A stretch of DNA of 64,000 nucleotides from Bacillota bacterium (GTDB lineage: Bacteria; Bacillota; Clostridia; Acetivibrionales; DTU013): the NCBI GenBank assembly GCA_023412915.1, contig JAEZRE010000017.1, forward strand, positions 62,001 through 126,000. Direction: 5' to 3'. The translations under genes and the position numbers were made by a program. The notes under the pieces were generated by a model. That model saw only the letters and a program-made list of their open reading frames with translations, had not been told where the DNA came from and made no database searches. The first letter of the stretch is position 1. Each line of letters begins with the position of its first letter. Below are positions 49,367 to 59,292 of this stretch, piece after piece.

Positions 49367-50569
49367 TCATGCTTGATTCTGCTTCATTTGCTGCGCGAAG
49401 CCTTCGCCAAAAGCCGTGCACTGGACAAGATCGGCTTCCGACGGGCGGTATCTGACGCCCAGAGGTTCCGCGGCTTTTTTGAAGCCTGAGCTTTCCAGTG
49501 AGGCACTTATAGCCTTCGGGGACTCCCCGCTCCATCCGTAGCTGCCGAAGCCTGCTCCAAGCTTGCCCTTGAACTTGTGGCCCTTTATCTCGTCAAGGAG
49601 TCCGGCAGTGACACGAAGAACCGTATTATTCACCGTACAGCTGCCGATGATCACGCCTTTCGCCTTGAATACTTCAGTAAGTAGATCACTCTGGTCTGTG
49701 GCGGAAACGTTGAACAGCTTGTACTGTACGCCCTGCCTCCTGAGCCCGTCTCCGATAGCTTCCGCCATCGATTTTGTGGCATTATACATCGTATCGTAGA
49801 TAATGACGGCATGGCCTTCATTGTAATCCTGCGACCATTCATAGTATTTGTCCACAATCTGCATCGGGTCTCTGCGCCATATAATGCCGTGGCTCGGAGC
49901 GATCATTTCGATCGGCAGCCCCAGTGACCTTATCTGCTCTATTTTCTTCTTAATTAGAGCACTGAAAGGCGTCAATATATTCGCATAGTATTTCAGAGCC
50001 TCTTCAAACAGTTCGCATCCATCCACTTCGCCATTGAACAGCGATATCCCCGCGTAATGCTGTCCGAACGCGTCGTTCGACAGCGCCGTCGCGGCGCCCT
50101 TAACATATGTAAGCATGCTGTCTGGCCAGTGGATCATCTGCATTTCAACGAAAACAAGTTCGTATTCTCCTGTACGGAAGGTATCGCCTGTTTTTACAAT
50201 ATTGAGGTTGAGTCCCTCCCGCGGGAAATACCTGCTTATTATGTCCGCACCGTTCTTAGTGCAATATATGGGTATTGACTTATTTGGCAGGCGGTCCAGC
50301 AAATGGCCAAGACTTCCGCCGTGATCCGGCTCGGAATGATTTATTACGATCGCGTCTATGCTGCCCAGTCCGATATCCTTGTCAAGCGCGTTTACGAATT
50401 CTTCCCTGTAAGGTTCCCAGACAGTATCGACCAGCACGGTTTTTTCGTCCTTTATAAGATATGAATTATAGCTCGAACCTCTGTGCGTAGAGAGCTCGTG
50501 CCCATGAAAATGCCGCACCTCCCAGTCCTTTATACCGCACCAGTAAATGTTCTTTTTTATCTCTATCAT
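49367..50569 (-). CDS. Flavodiiron protein (FprA-type oxygen/NO reductase)
   Basis: A 400-aa cytosolic enzyme reducing oxygen to water or nitric oxide to N2O, protecting anaerobes. The N-terminal metallo-beta-lactamase-like domain has the diiron ligands H78, E80, D82 and H83 (NHSEPDHGG), then MIHWPDSM and APSHGIIW. The C-terminal flavodoxin domain starts at about residue 253 (HAVIIYDTMYNATKSMAEAI). The ATG at 50569 follows AAGGAG. It carries no rubredoxin domain, so its electron donor must be a separate protein, none of which is in the window. Confidence 0.95.
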   Translation of the reverse strand: MIEIKKNIYWCGIKDWEVRHFHGHELSTHRGSSYNSYLIKDEKTVLVDTVWEPYREEFVNALDKDIGLGSIDAIVINHSEPDHGGSLGHLLDRLPNKSIPIYCTKNGADIISRYFPREGLNLNIVKTGDTFRTGEYELVFVEMQMIHWPDSMLTYVKGAATALSNDAFGQHYAGISLFNGEVDGCELFEEALKYYANILTPFSALIKKKIEQIRSLGLPIEMIAPSHGIIWRRDPMQIVDKYYEWSQDYNEGHAVIIYDTMYNATKSMAEAIGDGLRRQGVQYKLFNVSATDQSDLLTEVFKAKGVIIGSCTVNNTVLRVTAGLLDEIKGHKFKGKLGAGFGSYGWSGESPKAISASLESSGFKKAAEPLGVRYRPSEADLVQCTAFGEGFAQQMKQNQA

Positions 50570-50653
50570 AGCCGCATCTCCTTCGCAACTTCTAATCATG
50601 TACAACCCTATTATTACCCGCAGTTCCCTCTTGTAAAACAAGAAAGCCTGCTA

Positions 50654-50689
50654 TAAAAAAAGAACCGCCTTATTTTCATAAAGCGGCTC
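50654..50689 (-). terminator. Intrinsic terminator of tuf
   Basis: A 10-bp stem with two G-U wobbles (50662-50671 with 50680-50689) is followed on the minus strand by a T run. It ends the long ribosomal and RNA polymerase operon. Confidence 0.88.
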
Positions 50690-50704
50690 CCTCAAGGTCT
50701 TAAA

Positions 50705-51907
50705 TTATTCGATTATACCTGTAACAGTTCCGGAACCAACAGTTCTGCCGCCTTCACGGATAGCGAACCTGAGTCCTTCTTCCATAGCTATGGGAGTGAT
50801 GAGCTTGATGGTCATTTCGATGTGGTCACCAGGCATGCACATTTCTACTCCGGTAGGAAGTTCAGCAACACCGGTAACGTCGGTGGTTCTGAAATAAAAC
50901 TGGGGTCTGTAGCCATTGAAGAAAGGAGTATGTCTGCCGCCTTCTTCCTTGGTCAGAACGTAAACCTGTCCTTTGAAATGAGTGTGAGGCTTGATGGATC
51001 CGGGTTTAGCAAGGACCTGGCCTCTTTCAACTTCATTTCTCTGGATTCCTCTGAGCAGTGCACCGATGTTGTCACCGGCAACAGCCTGGTCAAGGAGCTT
51101 CCTGAACATTTCAACGCCTGTAACGACGGTCTTTCTCGGAGCATCCATAAGGCCTACGATTTCAACTTCTTCGCCAACCTTGACTGTTCCTCTTTCAACC
51201 CTGCCGGTAGCAACAGTACCACGGCCAGTGATTGTGAATACATCTTCAACAGGCATCAGGAACGGCTTGTCGGTCGGTCTCTGGGGTTCAGGAATATAGC
51301 TGTCGACAGCATCCATCAATTTCATGATCGGCTGATATTCCGGAGCGTTCGGATCAGTGGAGGTGCTTTCGAGGGCAACCAGAGCTGAACCCCTGATTAT
51401 CGGAATATTGTCACCGTCGAATTCATAGGAGCTGAGGAGTTCTCTGAGTTCCATTTCAACGAGCTCGATGAGTTCTTCGTCATCTACCATGTCGCACTTG
51501 TTCAGGAATACTACGATATAAGGAACGCCAACCTGACGGGCAAGGAGTATATGCTCCCTGGTCTGGGGCATCGGGCCGTCTGCAGCGGAAACAACGAGGA
51601 TAGCGCCGTCCATCTGAGCAGCACCGGTGATCATGTTCTTGACATAGTCGGCATGACCGGGGCAGTCAACGTGAGCGTAATGTCTCCTGTCTGTTTCATA
51701 TTCGACATGTGCGGTTGAGATCGTGATTCCTCTTGCCTTTTCTTCCGGAGCTTTATCGATCTGGTCGTAAGCAGTATAGTTTGCTTTACCGGAAAAACCC
51801 AGTACCTTGGTAATAGCTGCTGTCAATGAAGTCTTGCCGTGGTCAACGTGACCGATAGTTCCAATGTTAACGTGGGGTTTGTTTCTTTCAAATTTGGCCT
51901 TACCCAT
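50705..51907 (-). CDS. tuf: Translation elongation factor Tu
   Basis: GTPase of 400 aa that brings aminoacyl-tRNA to the ribosome. G motifs are GHVDHGKTS, the switch region GITISTAHVEYET, DCPGH, NKCDMVDD and GSALVAL. Domains 2 and 3 are intact, ending VTGIIE. It follows fusA after 112 bases, with GGGAGGAG before the ATG. A 6-bp dyad, TTCAGT/ACTGAA, lies just upstream of the ribosome binding site. Confidence 0.98.
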   Translation of the reverse strand: MGKAKFERNKPHVNIGTIGHVDHGKTSLTAAITKVLGFSGKANYTAYDQIDKAPEEKARGITISTAHVEYETDRRHYAHVDCPGHADYVKNMITGAAQMDGAILVVSAADGPMPQTREHILLARQVGVPYIVVFLNKCDMVDDEELIELVEMELRELLSSYEFDGDNIPIIRGSALVALESTSTDPNAPEYQPIMKLMDAVDSYIPEPQRPTDKPFLMPVEDVFTITGRGTVATGRVERGTVKVGEEVEIVGLMDAPRKTVVTGVEMFRKLLDQAVAGDNIGALLRGIQRNEVERGQVLAKPGSIKPHTHFKGQVYVLTKEEGGRHTPFFNGYRPQFYFRTTDVTGVAELPTGVEMCMPGDHIEMTIKLITPIAMEEGLRFAIREGGRTVGSGTVTGIIE

Positions 51908-52019
51908 TTTTAAATCTCCTCCCTTGTTCAGTTAGTACTGAATAATAATTTGTTTATTTTATACGCTGCAAAAGGCTTCATTTAAGAGTCATTTCTGCAG
52001 TATATTAACTTGCGCTCAC

Positions 52020-54083
52020 TCACTTCAGAACAGTTTCCTGAATGTTTTTAGGAACCTCTTCGTAGTGACTGAATTGCATTGTGAAAACGCCCCTTCCCTG
52101 GGTCCTGGAGCGAAGCTCCGTAGCATAGCCGAACATGTTTGCAAGCGGTACATTCGAAGTAATAACCTGAGCTCCCGCCCTGTTTTCCATGCCTTCTATC
52201 CTTCCCCTTCGGGAATTCAGATCTCCCATTACATCGCCCATGTATACTTCAGGTACGACAACGTCGACCCTCATTATAGGTTCGAGCAGTACCGGATCCG
52301 CCTTGCGGCAGCCTTCCTTGAAGCCCATTGAACCGGCGATCTTGAATGCCATTTCGGATGAGTCGACCTCGTGGTATGAACCATCGACCAGGGTAACCTT
52401 AATATCAAGTACCTGATAGCCTCCCAGTACACCATTCTGCATGGCGTCCTGTATACCTTCGTCGATCGGTGAGATGTATTCCTTCGGAACAGCGCCTCCG
52501 ACTATCTTGTTTACAAAGGTATATCCGCTACCGGGTTCCTGAGGTTCGATTTCCAGTACGCAGTGGCCATACTGGCCGCGGCCGCCCGACTGCCTGACAA
52601 ACTTGCCTTCAGCCTTGACTGCCTTGCGTATCGTCTCTTTATAGGCTACCTGAGGCTGGCCTACATTGGCTTCCACCTTGAATTCCCTCATCATTCTGTC
52701 TACGATGATCTCGAGATGAAGCTCTCCCATACCGGAGATGATCGTTTGTCCTGTTTCCTGATCCGTATGCACCTTGAAAGTCGGATCCTCTTCGGAAAGC
52801 TTTGCCAAAGCAGTGACCATCTTATCCTGTCCAGCCTTGGTCTTAGGCTCCACAGCGACATGTATGACCGGCTCGGGAAATTCCATGGATTCGAGTACGA
52901 TCGGAGCGTTCTCCGAGCACAGCGTATCGCCGGTCGTCGTATCCTTGAGACCTACAGCCGCAGCTATATCACCTGAGTAAACAGTATCAATGTCTTCCCT
53001 GTGATTGGCATGCATCTGCAGGATCCTTCCGATCCTTTCCTTCTTATCCTTCGTCGAGTTCATTACATATGACCCTGAATTGAGCTTACCCGAGTAAACT
53101 CTGAAAAAGCACAGCTTTCCTACGAACGGATCTGCCATTATCTTGAATGCAAGAGCAGAAAACGGACCTTCGTCATCAGCCGGCCTCTCCTCGTCTGTTT
53201 CTCCGTCGGTTGAAACGCCTTTGATCGACGGTACGTCGAGCGGTGATGGCATATAGTCCACGACAGCGTCGAGGAGCTGCTGTACGCCTTTATTCCTGTA
53301 GGACGAACCACAGGTGACCGGTATCATGCTGACGGCAATAGTTGCCTTCCTGATACCTGCACGTATCTCTTCCTCAGTGAGTTCTTCCCCCTCAAGGTAC
53401 TTATTCATCAAGTTCTCATCTTGTTCAGCAACAGCTTCGATTAAAATGTTACGATATTTATCAACAATATCGACCATATCTTCCGGAATAGGCTCTTCAT
53501 CCTGCACCTTTCCCAAATCGTCGAGGTAGAATACAGCCTTCTTCGTGACCAGGTCGATAATTCCCTGGAAATTGTCTTCCTTGCCGATAGGTAACTGAAT
53601 CGGGACAGCATTTGCTTTAAGCCTGTCCTTCATCATCTGGATGCAGTTAAAAAAGTCTGCACCCATAATATCCATTTTATTAACGTATGCAATACGGGGA
53701 ACGTTATATTTGTCAGCCTGTCTCCAAACGGTTTCAGACTGGGGTTCTACCCCTCCCTTTGCACAGAAAAGTGTTACTGAACCATCGAGAACCCTGAGGG
53801 ATCTTTCAACCTCTACTGTAAAGTCAACGTGCCCCGGCGTATCGATAATATTGATTCTGTTGCCCTTCCACTGTGCGGTAGTAGCGGCTGAGGTAATAGT
53901 TATACCTCTTTCCTGCTCCTGTTCCATCCAGTCCATCGTAGCGGCGCCTTCATGGACTTCTCCCATTTTATGCAGTTTACCGGTATAAAAGAGGATACGT
54001 TCCGTCGTAGTCGTCTTACCAGCGTCAATATGTGCCATAATGCCTATATTTCTGGTGTTTTCCAAACTAAATTGCCTGGGCAT
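52020..54083 (-). CDS. fusA: Translation elongation factor G
   Basis: Ribosomal translocase GTPase of 687 aa. G motifs are AHIDAGKTTTTERIL, DTPGHVDFT and NKMDIMGA. Domains II-V follow, including GQYGHCVLEIEPQEPGSGYT and the C-terminal FGYATELRSRTQGRGVFTMQ. AAGGAGG precedes the ATG. It lies 60 bases after rpsG. It appears the canonical EF-G rather than the EF-G2 or tetracycline-resistance type. Confidence 0.98.
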   Translation of the reverse strand: MPRQFSLENTRNIGIMAHIDAGKTTTTERILFYTGKLHKMGEVHEGAATMDWMEQEQERGITITSAATTAQWKGNRINIIDTPGHVDFTVEVERSLRVLDGSVTLFCAKGGVEPQSETVWRQADKYNVPRIAYVNKMDIMGADFFNCIQMMKDRLKANAVPIQLPIGKEDNFQGIIDLVTKKAVFYLDDLGKVQDEEPIPEDMVDIVDKYRNILIEAVAEQDENLMNKYLEGEELTEEEIRAGIRKATIAVSMIPVTCGSSYRNKGVQQLLDAVVDYMPSPLDVPSIKGVSTDGETDEERPADDEGPFSALAFKIMADPFVGKLCFFRVYSGKLNSGSYVMNSTKDKKERIGRILQMHANHREDIDTVYSGDIAAAVGLKDTTTGDTLCSENAPIVLESMEFPEPVIHVAVEPKTKAGQDKMVTALAKLSEEDPTFKVHTDQETGQTIISGMGELHLEIIVDRMMREFKVEANVGQPQVAYKETIRKAVKAEGKFVRQSGGRGQYGHCVLEIEPQEPGSGYTFVNKIVGGAVPKEYISPIDEGIQDAMQNGVLGGYQVLDIKVTLVDGSYHEVDSSEMAFKIAGSMGFKEGCRKADPVLLEPIMRVDVVVPEVYMGDVMGDLNSRRGRIEGMENRAGAQVITSNVPLANMFGYATELRSRTQGRGVFTMQFSHYEEVPKNIQETVLK

Positions 54084-54143
54084 AATTGCCTCCTTTCTTC
54101 TCGATTAGTTCAAGTTGTTTGTTATGCTGCTTGATTTTTCGTA

Positions 54144-54614
54144 TTACCAGCGATAATGCGCGAAGGCCCTGTTTGCTTCTGCCATCTTGTGCGTGTCTTC
54201 TTTTTTCTTGAAGGCGCCACCGGCATTGTTTATAGCATCCAGGATCTCTCCGGCCAGTCTTTCTTTCATAGTCTTTTCGCCTCTGGCGCGGGAATACGCT
54301 GTCAACCACCTGAGTCCCAGAGCCTGCCTTCTTTCAGGCCTGACTTCCATAGGAACCTGGTAGGTCGCACCGCCGACCCTTCTAGCTTTGACTTCGAGCA
54401 CAGGCATGATGTTGTTCATAGCCTGCTCAAATACTTCAAGAGGATCCTTGCCGGTCTTTTCCTTTATAATATCGAATGCATCGTAGCAAATCCTCTGTGC
54501 AACACCTTTTTTGCCGTCAAGCATGATGTTGTTTACGAGCTTTGTCACAACTTTGTCATTATAAATAGGATCCGGCAGAACGTCTCTTTTTGGAGTATGT
54601 CCTTTTCTTGGCAC
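54144..54614 (-). CDS. rpsG: 30S ribosomal protein S7
   Basis: Small-subunit protein of 156 aa that nucleates assembly of the 16S rRNA 3' domain. PRKGHTPKRDVLPDPIYND begins the protein, and RRVGGATYQVPMEVRPERRQ and a C-terminal KMAEANRAFAHYRW are typical. The start is GTG at 54614, set by AAAGGAGGG upstream; this gives the standard S7 N terminus. The 171-base gap to rpsL shows no gene. Confidence 0.97.
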   Translation of the reverse strand: MPRKGHTPKRDVLPDPIYNDKVVTKLVNNIMLDGKKGVAQRICYDAFDIIKEKTGKDPLEVFEQAMNNIMPVLEVKARRVGGATYQVPMEVRPERRQALGLRWLTAYSRARGEKTMKERLAGEILDAINNAGGAFKKKEDTHKMAEANRAFAHYRW

Positions 54615-54785
54615 TTTACTTCCCTCCTTTGATTTGTAATGTGGGAACAATCCCTTCCGGGTGTTTCCCGAGGTACTCGGAACCGTCAAGGTTCTCGTCA
54701 GTGCATCCGTACATGTAATATATAAATATTGTTATAATTATTTTACAATATACTCAGCACTACTGATGCGGTCATTTGCAAACGC

Positions 54786-55214
54786 TTACTTCTTGACTGC
54801 GCCTGCCTTCGGCCTCTTTGCCCCGTACTTGGAGCGGCTCTGCATTCTCTTTGCAACACCTGCTGTATCAAGCGTACCTCTTATGATGTGGTACCTGACA
54901 CCAGGGAGATCCTTTACCCTGCCGCCTCTGATGAGTACAACGCTGTGTTCCTGGAGATTGTGGCCTATTCCGGGAATATAAGCCGTGACTTCGATGCCGT
55001 TCGTCAAACGTACCCTTGCAACCTTTCTCAAAGCTGAGTTAGGCTTCTTCGGTGTCGTCGTTCTGACTACGGTGCAAACACCCCTCTTTTGCGGAGCATT
55101 GATTTCAACAGGTTTCTTTTTAAGAGTGTTGAAACCTCTCTGAAGTGCCGGTGCGGTTGATTTGTACTCAACCGTTTCCCTTCCCTTTCTGACCATCTGG
55201 TTAAATGTTGGCAT
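54786..55214 (-). CDS. rpsL: 30S ribosomal protein S12
   Basis: Decoding-centre protein of 142 aa, beginning MPTFNQMVRKGRE. TTTPKKPNSALRKVARVRLT carries the lysine tied to streptomycin sensitivity (wild-type Lys), and HNLQEHSVVLIRGGRVKDLP the second site. No resistance substitution is seen. Confidence 0.97.
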   Translation of the reverse strand: MPTFNQMVRKGRETVEYKSTAPALQRGFNTLKKKPVEINAPQKRGVCTVVRTTTPKKPNSALRKVARVRLTNGIEVTAYIPGIGHNLQEHSVVLIRGGRVKDLPGVRYHIIRGTLDTAGVAKRMQSRSKYGAKRPKAGAVKK

Positions 55215-55269
55215 TCATACACCTCCCTTCGGTATAATAATATATTTTAATTATGATAACCAGCAATAA

Positions 55270-55512
55270 TTATTTGAGCAGGCATACGGCGGATGCCCCG
55301 ACCTCTATGCCTACAGCCTTTCCAAGCTGTTTCATCGTATCTGTGTATTCAAGTTGGACTGCTTTTGCAAGACAAAGCTCTTTAAGAGGCCCGATGACCT
55401 TCTCGTCAGCATCTCTGGCAACAAAAACAATTTTCGCCGAGTTGTTCTCAACAGCTTTCATAGTCTGTTTTATGCCGACGGCCTTATTGCATTTTTTTAA
55501 GTCCTCTAACAC
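55270..55512 (-). CDS. L7Ae-like RNA-binding protein (YbxF type)
   Basis: K-turn RNA-binding protein of 80 aa, related to bacterial YbxF/YlxQ. Motifs are KCNKAVGIKQTMKAVENNSA and VGIEVGASAVCLLK. The start is GTG 55512, chosen because GGGAAAGGTG lies just upstream and an upstream start would add unrelated residues. Position between rpoC and rpsL is the usual one in Clostridia. Confidence 0.88.
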   Translation of the reverse strand: MLEDLKKCNKAVGIKQTMKAVENNSAKIVFVARDADEKVIGPLKELCLAKAVQLEYTDTMKQLGKAVGIEVGASAVCLLK

Positions 55513-55661
55513 AAAAACGCACCTTTCCCCTCGTGAATGCGCATAAACGCACTGAAATATTTTATCATCGCAGCCTGACATTTGTCAAGCCGAACAGAAT
55601 ACAGCTGTCTGCAATGCTCCCTACATTTTCAGGGTGACATTGCAGACAGTATGCTTATGCC

Positions 55662-58600
55662 TTATTCACTGACGGTGCTGATGCTGATATCCTTGTACCT
55701 GCTCATTCCGGTTCCGGCAGGTATCAGTTTTCCTATAATTACATTCTCCTTAAGACCTACCAGCGGATCGACCTTGCCCTTTATAGCGGCTTCGGTCAAT
55801 ACTCTCGTGGTTTCCTGGAAGGATGCCGCCGACAGGAATGACTCGGTTGCCAGCGACGCCTTGGTGATACCGAGCAGAGAACGCTTGCCCGTTGCCGGCC
55901 TCAGGCCTTCCGCGGTGACTCTTGCGTTTTCTTCCTCAAAGTCGAACATGTCTACGAGCCCGCCCGGCAACATATTCGTATCGCCCGCGTCTTCTATCTT
56001 GACCTTCCTCAGCATCTGCCTGATTATAACCTCTATATGCTTGTCGTTGATGTCAACGCCCTGCAGCCTGTAAACCCTCTGGACTTCCTGCAGCAGGTAT
56101 GACTGAACGCCTTTTATACCCTTGATCTTCAATATGTCATGAGGATTGACGGAACCTTCCGTGATCTCATCGCCGGCCTCCACTACGTCGCCGTCCGATA
56201 CCTTGATCCTGGAACCATACGGTATCATGTAATTGCGGGCTTCGCCGTCCTCAGTCGTGACTATGACTTCCCTCTTCTTCTTTGTATCGCTTATCTTTAC
56301 GGTACCTGGGACTTCCGAAATGACGGCAAGTCCTTTCGGCTTCCTGGCTTCGAAAAGTTCCTCGACACGGGGGAGACCTTGCGTGATATCATCACCAGCA
56401 ACACCGCCCGTATGGAAGGTTCTCATCGTAAGCTGGGTACCGGGTTCGCCTATTGACTGGGCTGCAATTATACCGACCGCTTCACCGATATTGACATCCT
56501 CGTTCGTTGCAAGATTGGCGCCGTAACACTTTGCACACACGCCGTATTCGGAATGGCAGGTGAGCATCGTCCTGATCTTTACCTTCTTCAAGCCTGCCTT
56601 GACAGCCCTGTCGGCATCAGCGTCATTTATCCTCTTGTCGCCTTCTATCAGCACCTCTCCGGTCTCCGGATGGACGATCGGATCAGCTGTGTATCTGCCT
56701 ACAAGTCTTTCAGCAAGACCTTCTATAATCTCGCTGCCGTCCTTTATATCGCCGACTTCGATACCCTTCCTGGTACCGCAGTCGATTTCTCTAACGATAA
56801 CATCCTGGCTGACGTCGACAAGACGGCGTGTCAGATAACCTGAGTCGGCAGTTCTGAGCGCCGTGTCGGCAAGACCTTTTCTGGCGCCATGTGAAGATAT
56901 GAAGTATTCCAATACGTTCAGGCCTTCACGGAAATTAGCCTTGACCGGTATTTCAAGGGTTCGGCCTGAGGTATCGGCCATAAGTCCTCTCATACCTGAC
57001 AGCTGCTTGATCTGGCTTATGCTGCCTCGGGCTCCGGACTGGGACATCATGAAGATCGGGTTGAATTGATCCAGAGTCTCCAGCAGCGCCTTCGTCAGGT
57101 TTTCACCTGTTTCGGTCCAGGCCTGTATTACGGAGTTGTACCTTTCTTCCTCGGAGATCAGGCCCCTCTTGTACATCTTCGAAATATTGTCTATCTTCTC
57201 TTCGGTCTCATCTATATATTTTTTCTTTACATTAGGGATGACCATATCCGATACGCTTACGGTGATGGCGCCCCTTGTGGAATACTTGTAACCCTTGGAC
57301 TTGATGTTGTCGAGTACGACTGCGGTATCGGTAGTCCCATGGACCTTTATGCACTTTTCGATGATCTTACCGAGTTCCTTCTTGGTAACGATCTTGGTAA
57401 TTTCCAGCTCGAACAGATTATCCGGATTCGACCTGTCCACGAAGCCCAGATCCTGGGGGATACCTTCATTGAATATGAGTTTCCCGAGCGTAGTGGTAAT
57501 GATCTTTGAAACCGGTTTCCCATCAATAACCTTGGTCTGCTTGACGCGGATCTTCGCATGCAGTCCAAGGAAGCCTGTGTCATATGCCATCATAGCCTCA
57601 TCCACATTGCCGAACACCTTGCCTTCGCCGGGTTCGCCATCGCGTTCGATGGTCAGGTAGTAGCTTCCGAGAACCATGTCCTGTGTCGGAACGGTGATCG
57701 GCTTGCCATCCTTCGGTGCAAGCAGGTTATTAGCGGACAGCATCAGGAACCTTGCCTCAGCCTGGGCTTCTACTGACAGAGGTACGTGTACAGCCATCTG
57801 GTCGCCGTCGAAGTCCGCGTTGTATGCGGTACAAACCAGTGGATGGAGCTTCAGGGCCCTGCCTTCTACCAGGACAGGTTCAAACGCCTGGATACCGAGT
57901 CTGTGAAGCGTAGGAGCACGGTTCAGCAGGACAGGATGTTCCTTGATTACTTCTTCAAGCACATCCCATACTTCCGGTCTCAGCCTTTCAACCATCCTCT
58001 TGGCGCTCTTTATATTGTGTGCAAGCCCGTCATTGACAAGCTTTTTCATTACAAAAGGCTTGAACAGCTCGATCGCCATTTCTTTAGGCAGACCGCACTG
58101 GTATATCTTGAGTTCAGGTCCTACGACGATAACAGAACGTCCCGAATAGTCGACACGTTTACCGAGCAGGTTCTGACGGAAACGTCCCTGTTTGCCCTTC
58201 AGCATGTCTGAAAGCGATTTAAGAGGCCTGTTGCCGGGGCCGGTTACGGGTCTTCCTCTTCTGCCGTTGTCTATCAGGGCGTCTACAGCTTCCTGCAGCA
58301 TCCTCTTTTCGTTTCTTACTATGATATCCGGCGCTCCGAGATCGAGCAGCCTCTTCAGACGGTTGTTCCTGTTGATGACGCGCCTGTAAAGATCGTTGAG
58401 ATCCGACGTCGCGAACCTGCCGCCGTCGAGCTGTACCATAGGGCGAAGTTCCGGAGGAATGACCGGCACTACGTCGAGTATCATCCATTCGGGCCTGTTG
58501 CCGGAAAGCCTGAAAGCTTCGACAACTTCAAGGCGTTTGATCGTACGGATCCTCTTCTGTCCCGAGGCATCCTCAAGGTCGGCTCTGAGTTCCTTTGAGA

Positions 58601-59159
58601 GCTTTTCAAGATCGAGCTCCATGAGCAGTTCCTTGACTGCTTCAGCGCCCATGGCAGCCTTGAATTTATAACCGAACTTGTCTACGCTGTCCCTGTATTC
58701 CTTTTCAGTCAGTATCTGCTTCTTTGAAAGCGGAGTCTGGCCGGGATCGATGACAACATAGGAAGCAAAATACAATATTTTCTCCAGGGCTCTCGGGGAC
58801 ATGTCGAGTATAAGACCCATCCTGCTCGGGATCCCTTTGAAATACCATATATGGGAGACCGGAGCGGCCAGTTCGATGTGACCCATACGTTCCCTTCTGA
58901 CCTTGGAACGTGTAACTTCGACGCCGCATCTGTCGCAGACGATGCCCTTGTAACGGATCCTCTTATATTTACCGCAGTGGCATTCCCAGTCCTTCTGAGG
59001 TCCGAATATCCTTTCGCAGAAAAGACCGTCCCTCTCCGGTTTTAATGTCCTGTAATTTATAGTTTCGGGTTTCTTTACCTCGCCCCTTGACCATTCTCTG
59101 ATTTTCTCAGGGGAAGCTAAACCAATCTTTATTGCATCAAAATTGTTCATTTCAAACAT
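55662..59159 (-). CDS. rpoC: DNA-directed RNA polymerase subunit beta'
   Basis: Largest catalytic subunit, 1165 aa. The N-terminal zinc ribbon has CHCGKYKRIRYKGIVCDRCG. The metal-binding active site is NADFDGDQ with D449, D451 and D453. A second zinc site appears as CHSEYGVCAKCYG. The bridge and trigger helices are intact. GGGAGATGG precedes the ATG. It follows rpoB after 133 bases that contain two hairpins. Confidence 0.98.
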   Translation of the reverse strand: MFEMNNFDAIKIGLASPEKIREWSRGEVKKPETINYRTLKPERDGLFCERIFGPQKDWECHCGKYKRIRYKGIVCDRCGVEVTRSKVRRERMGHIELAAPVSHIWYFKGIPSRMGLILDMSPRALEKILYFASYVVIDPGQTPLSKKQILTEKEYRDSVDKFGYKFKAAMGAEAVKELLMELDLEKLSKELRADLEDASGQKRIRTIKRLEVVEAFRLSGNRPEWMILDVVPVIPPELRPMVQLDGGRFATSDLNDLYRRVINRNNRLKRLLDLGAPDIIVRNEKRMLQEAVDALIDNGRRGRPVTGPGNRPLKSLSDMLKGKQGRFRQNLLGKRVDYSGRSVIVVGPELKIYQCGLPKEMAIELFKPFVMKKLVNDGLAHNIKSAKRMVERLRPEVWDVLEEVIKEHPVLLNRAPTLHRLGIQAFEPVLVEGRALKLHPLVCTAYNADFDGDQMAVHVPLSVEAQAEARFLMLSANNLLAPKDGKPITVPTQDMVLGSYYLTIERDGEPGEGKVFGNVDEAMMAYDTGFLGLHAKIRVKQTKVIDGKPVSKIITTTLGKLIFNEGIPQDLGFVDRSNPDNLFELEITKIVTKKELGKIIEKCIKVHGTTDTAVVLDNIKSKGYKYSTRGAITVSVSDMVIPNVKKKYIDETEEKIDNISKMYKRGLISEEERYNSVIQAWTETGENLTKALLETLDQFNPIFMMSQSGARGSISQIKQLSGMRGLMADTSGRTLEIPVKANFREGLNVLEYFISSHGARKGLADTALRTADSGYLTRRLVDVSQDVIVREIDCGTRKGIEVGDIKDGSEIIEGLAERLVGRYTADPIVHPETGEVLIEGDKRINDADADRAVKAGLKKVKIRTMLTCHSEYGVCAKCYGANLATNEDVNIGEAVGIIAAQSIGEPGTQLTMRTFHTGGVAGDDITQGLPRVEELFEARKPKGLAVISEVPGTVKISDTKKKREVIVTTEDGEARNYMIPYGSRIKVSDGDVVEAGDEITEGSVNPHDILKIKGIKGVQSYLLQEVQRVYRLQGVDINDKHIEVIIRQMLRKVKIEDAGDTNMLPGGLVDMFDFEEENARVTAEGLRPATGKRSLLGITKASLATESFLSAASFQETTRVLTEAAIKGKVDPLVGLKENVIIGKLIPAGTGMSRYKDISISTVSE

Positions 59160-59219
59160 GGTCCCATCTCCCTTCTAATTAATCCTAACGCATATGCCGG
59201 AATAAATCCGTCAAATACT

Positions 59220-59284
59220 CACGCGGGCTATGCCTGCGTGTCCAGCCTTCGCGCGGCGTTTTAACAACGTCTGCGGAAGACTGG
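59220..59284 (-). ncRNA. Two adjacent stem-loops between rpoB and rpoC, possible processing site
   Basis: 59220-59240 forms a 9-bp stem with a 3-base loop (CACGCGGGC/GCCTGCGTG, one G-U). 59242-59284 forms a longer imperfect stem beginning CCAG and ending CTGG around a short A/T-rich loop. There is no T run, so they are unlikely terminators. The role is unknown. Confidence 0.5.
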
Positions 59285-59292
59285 CTACGTTA

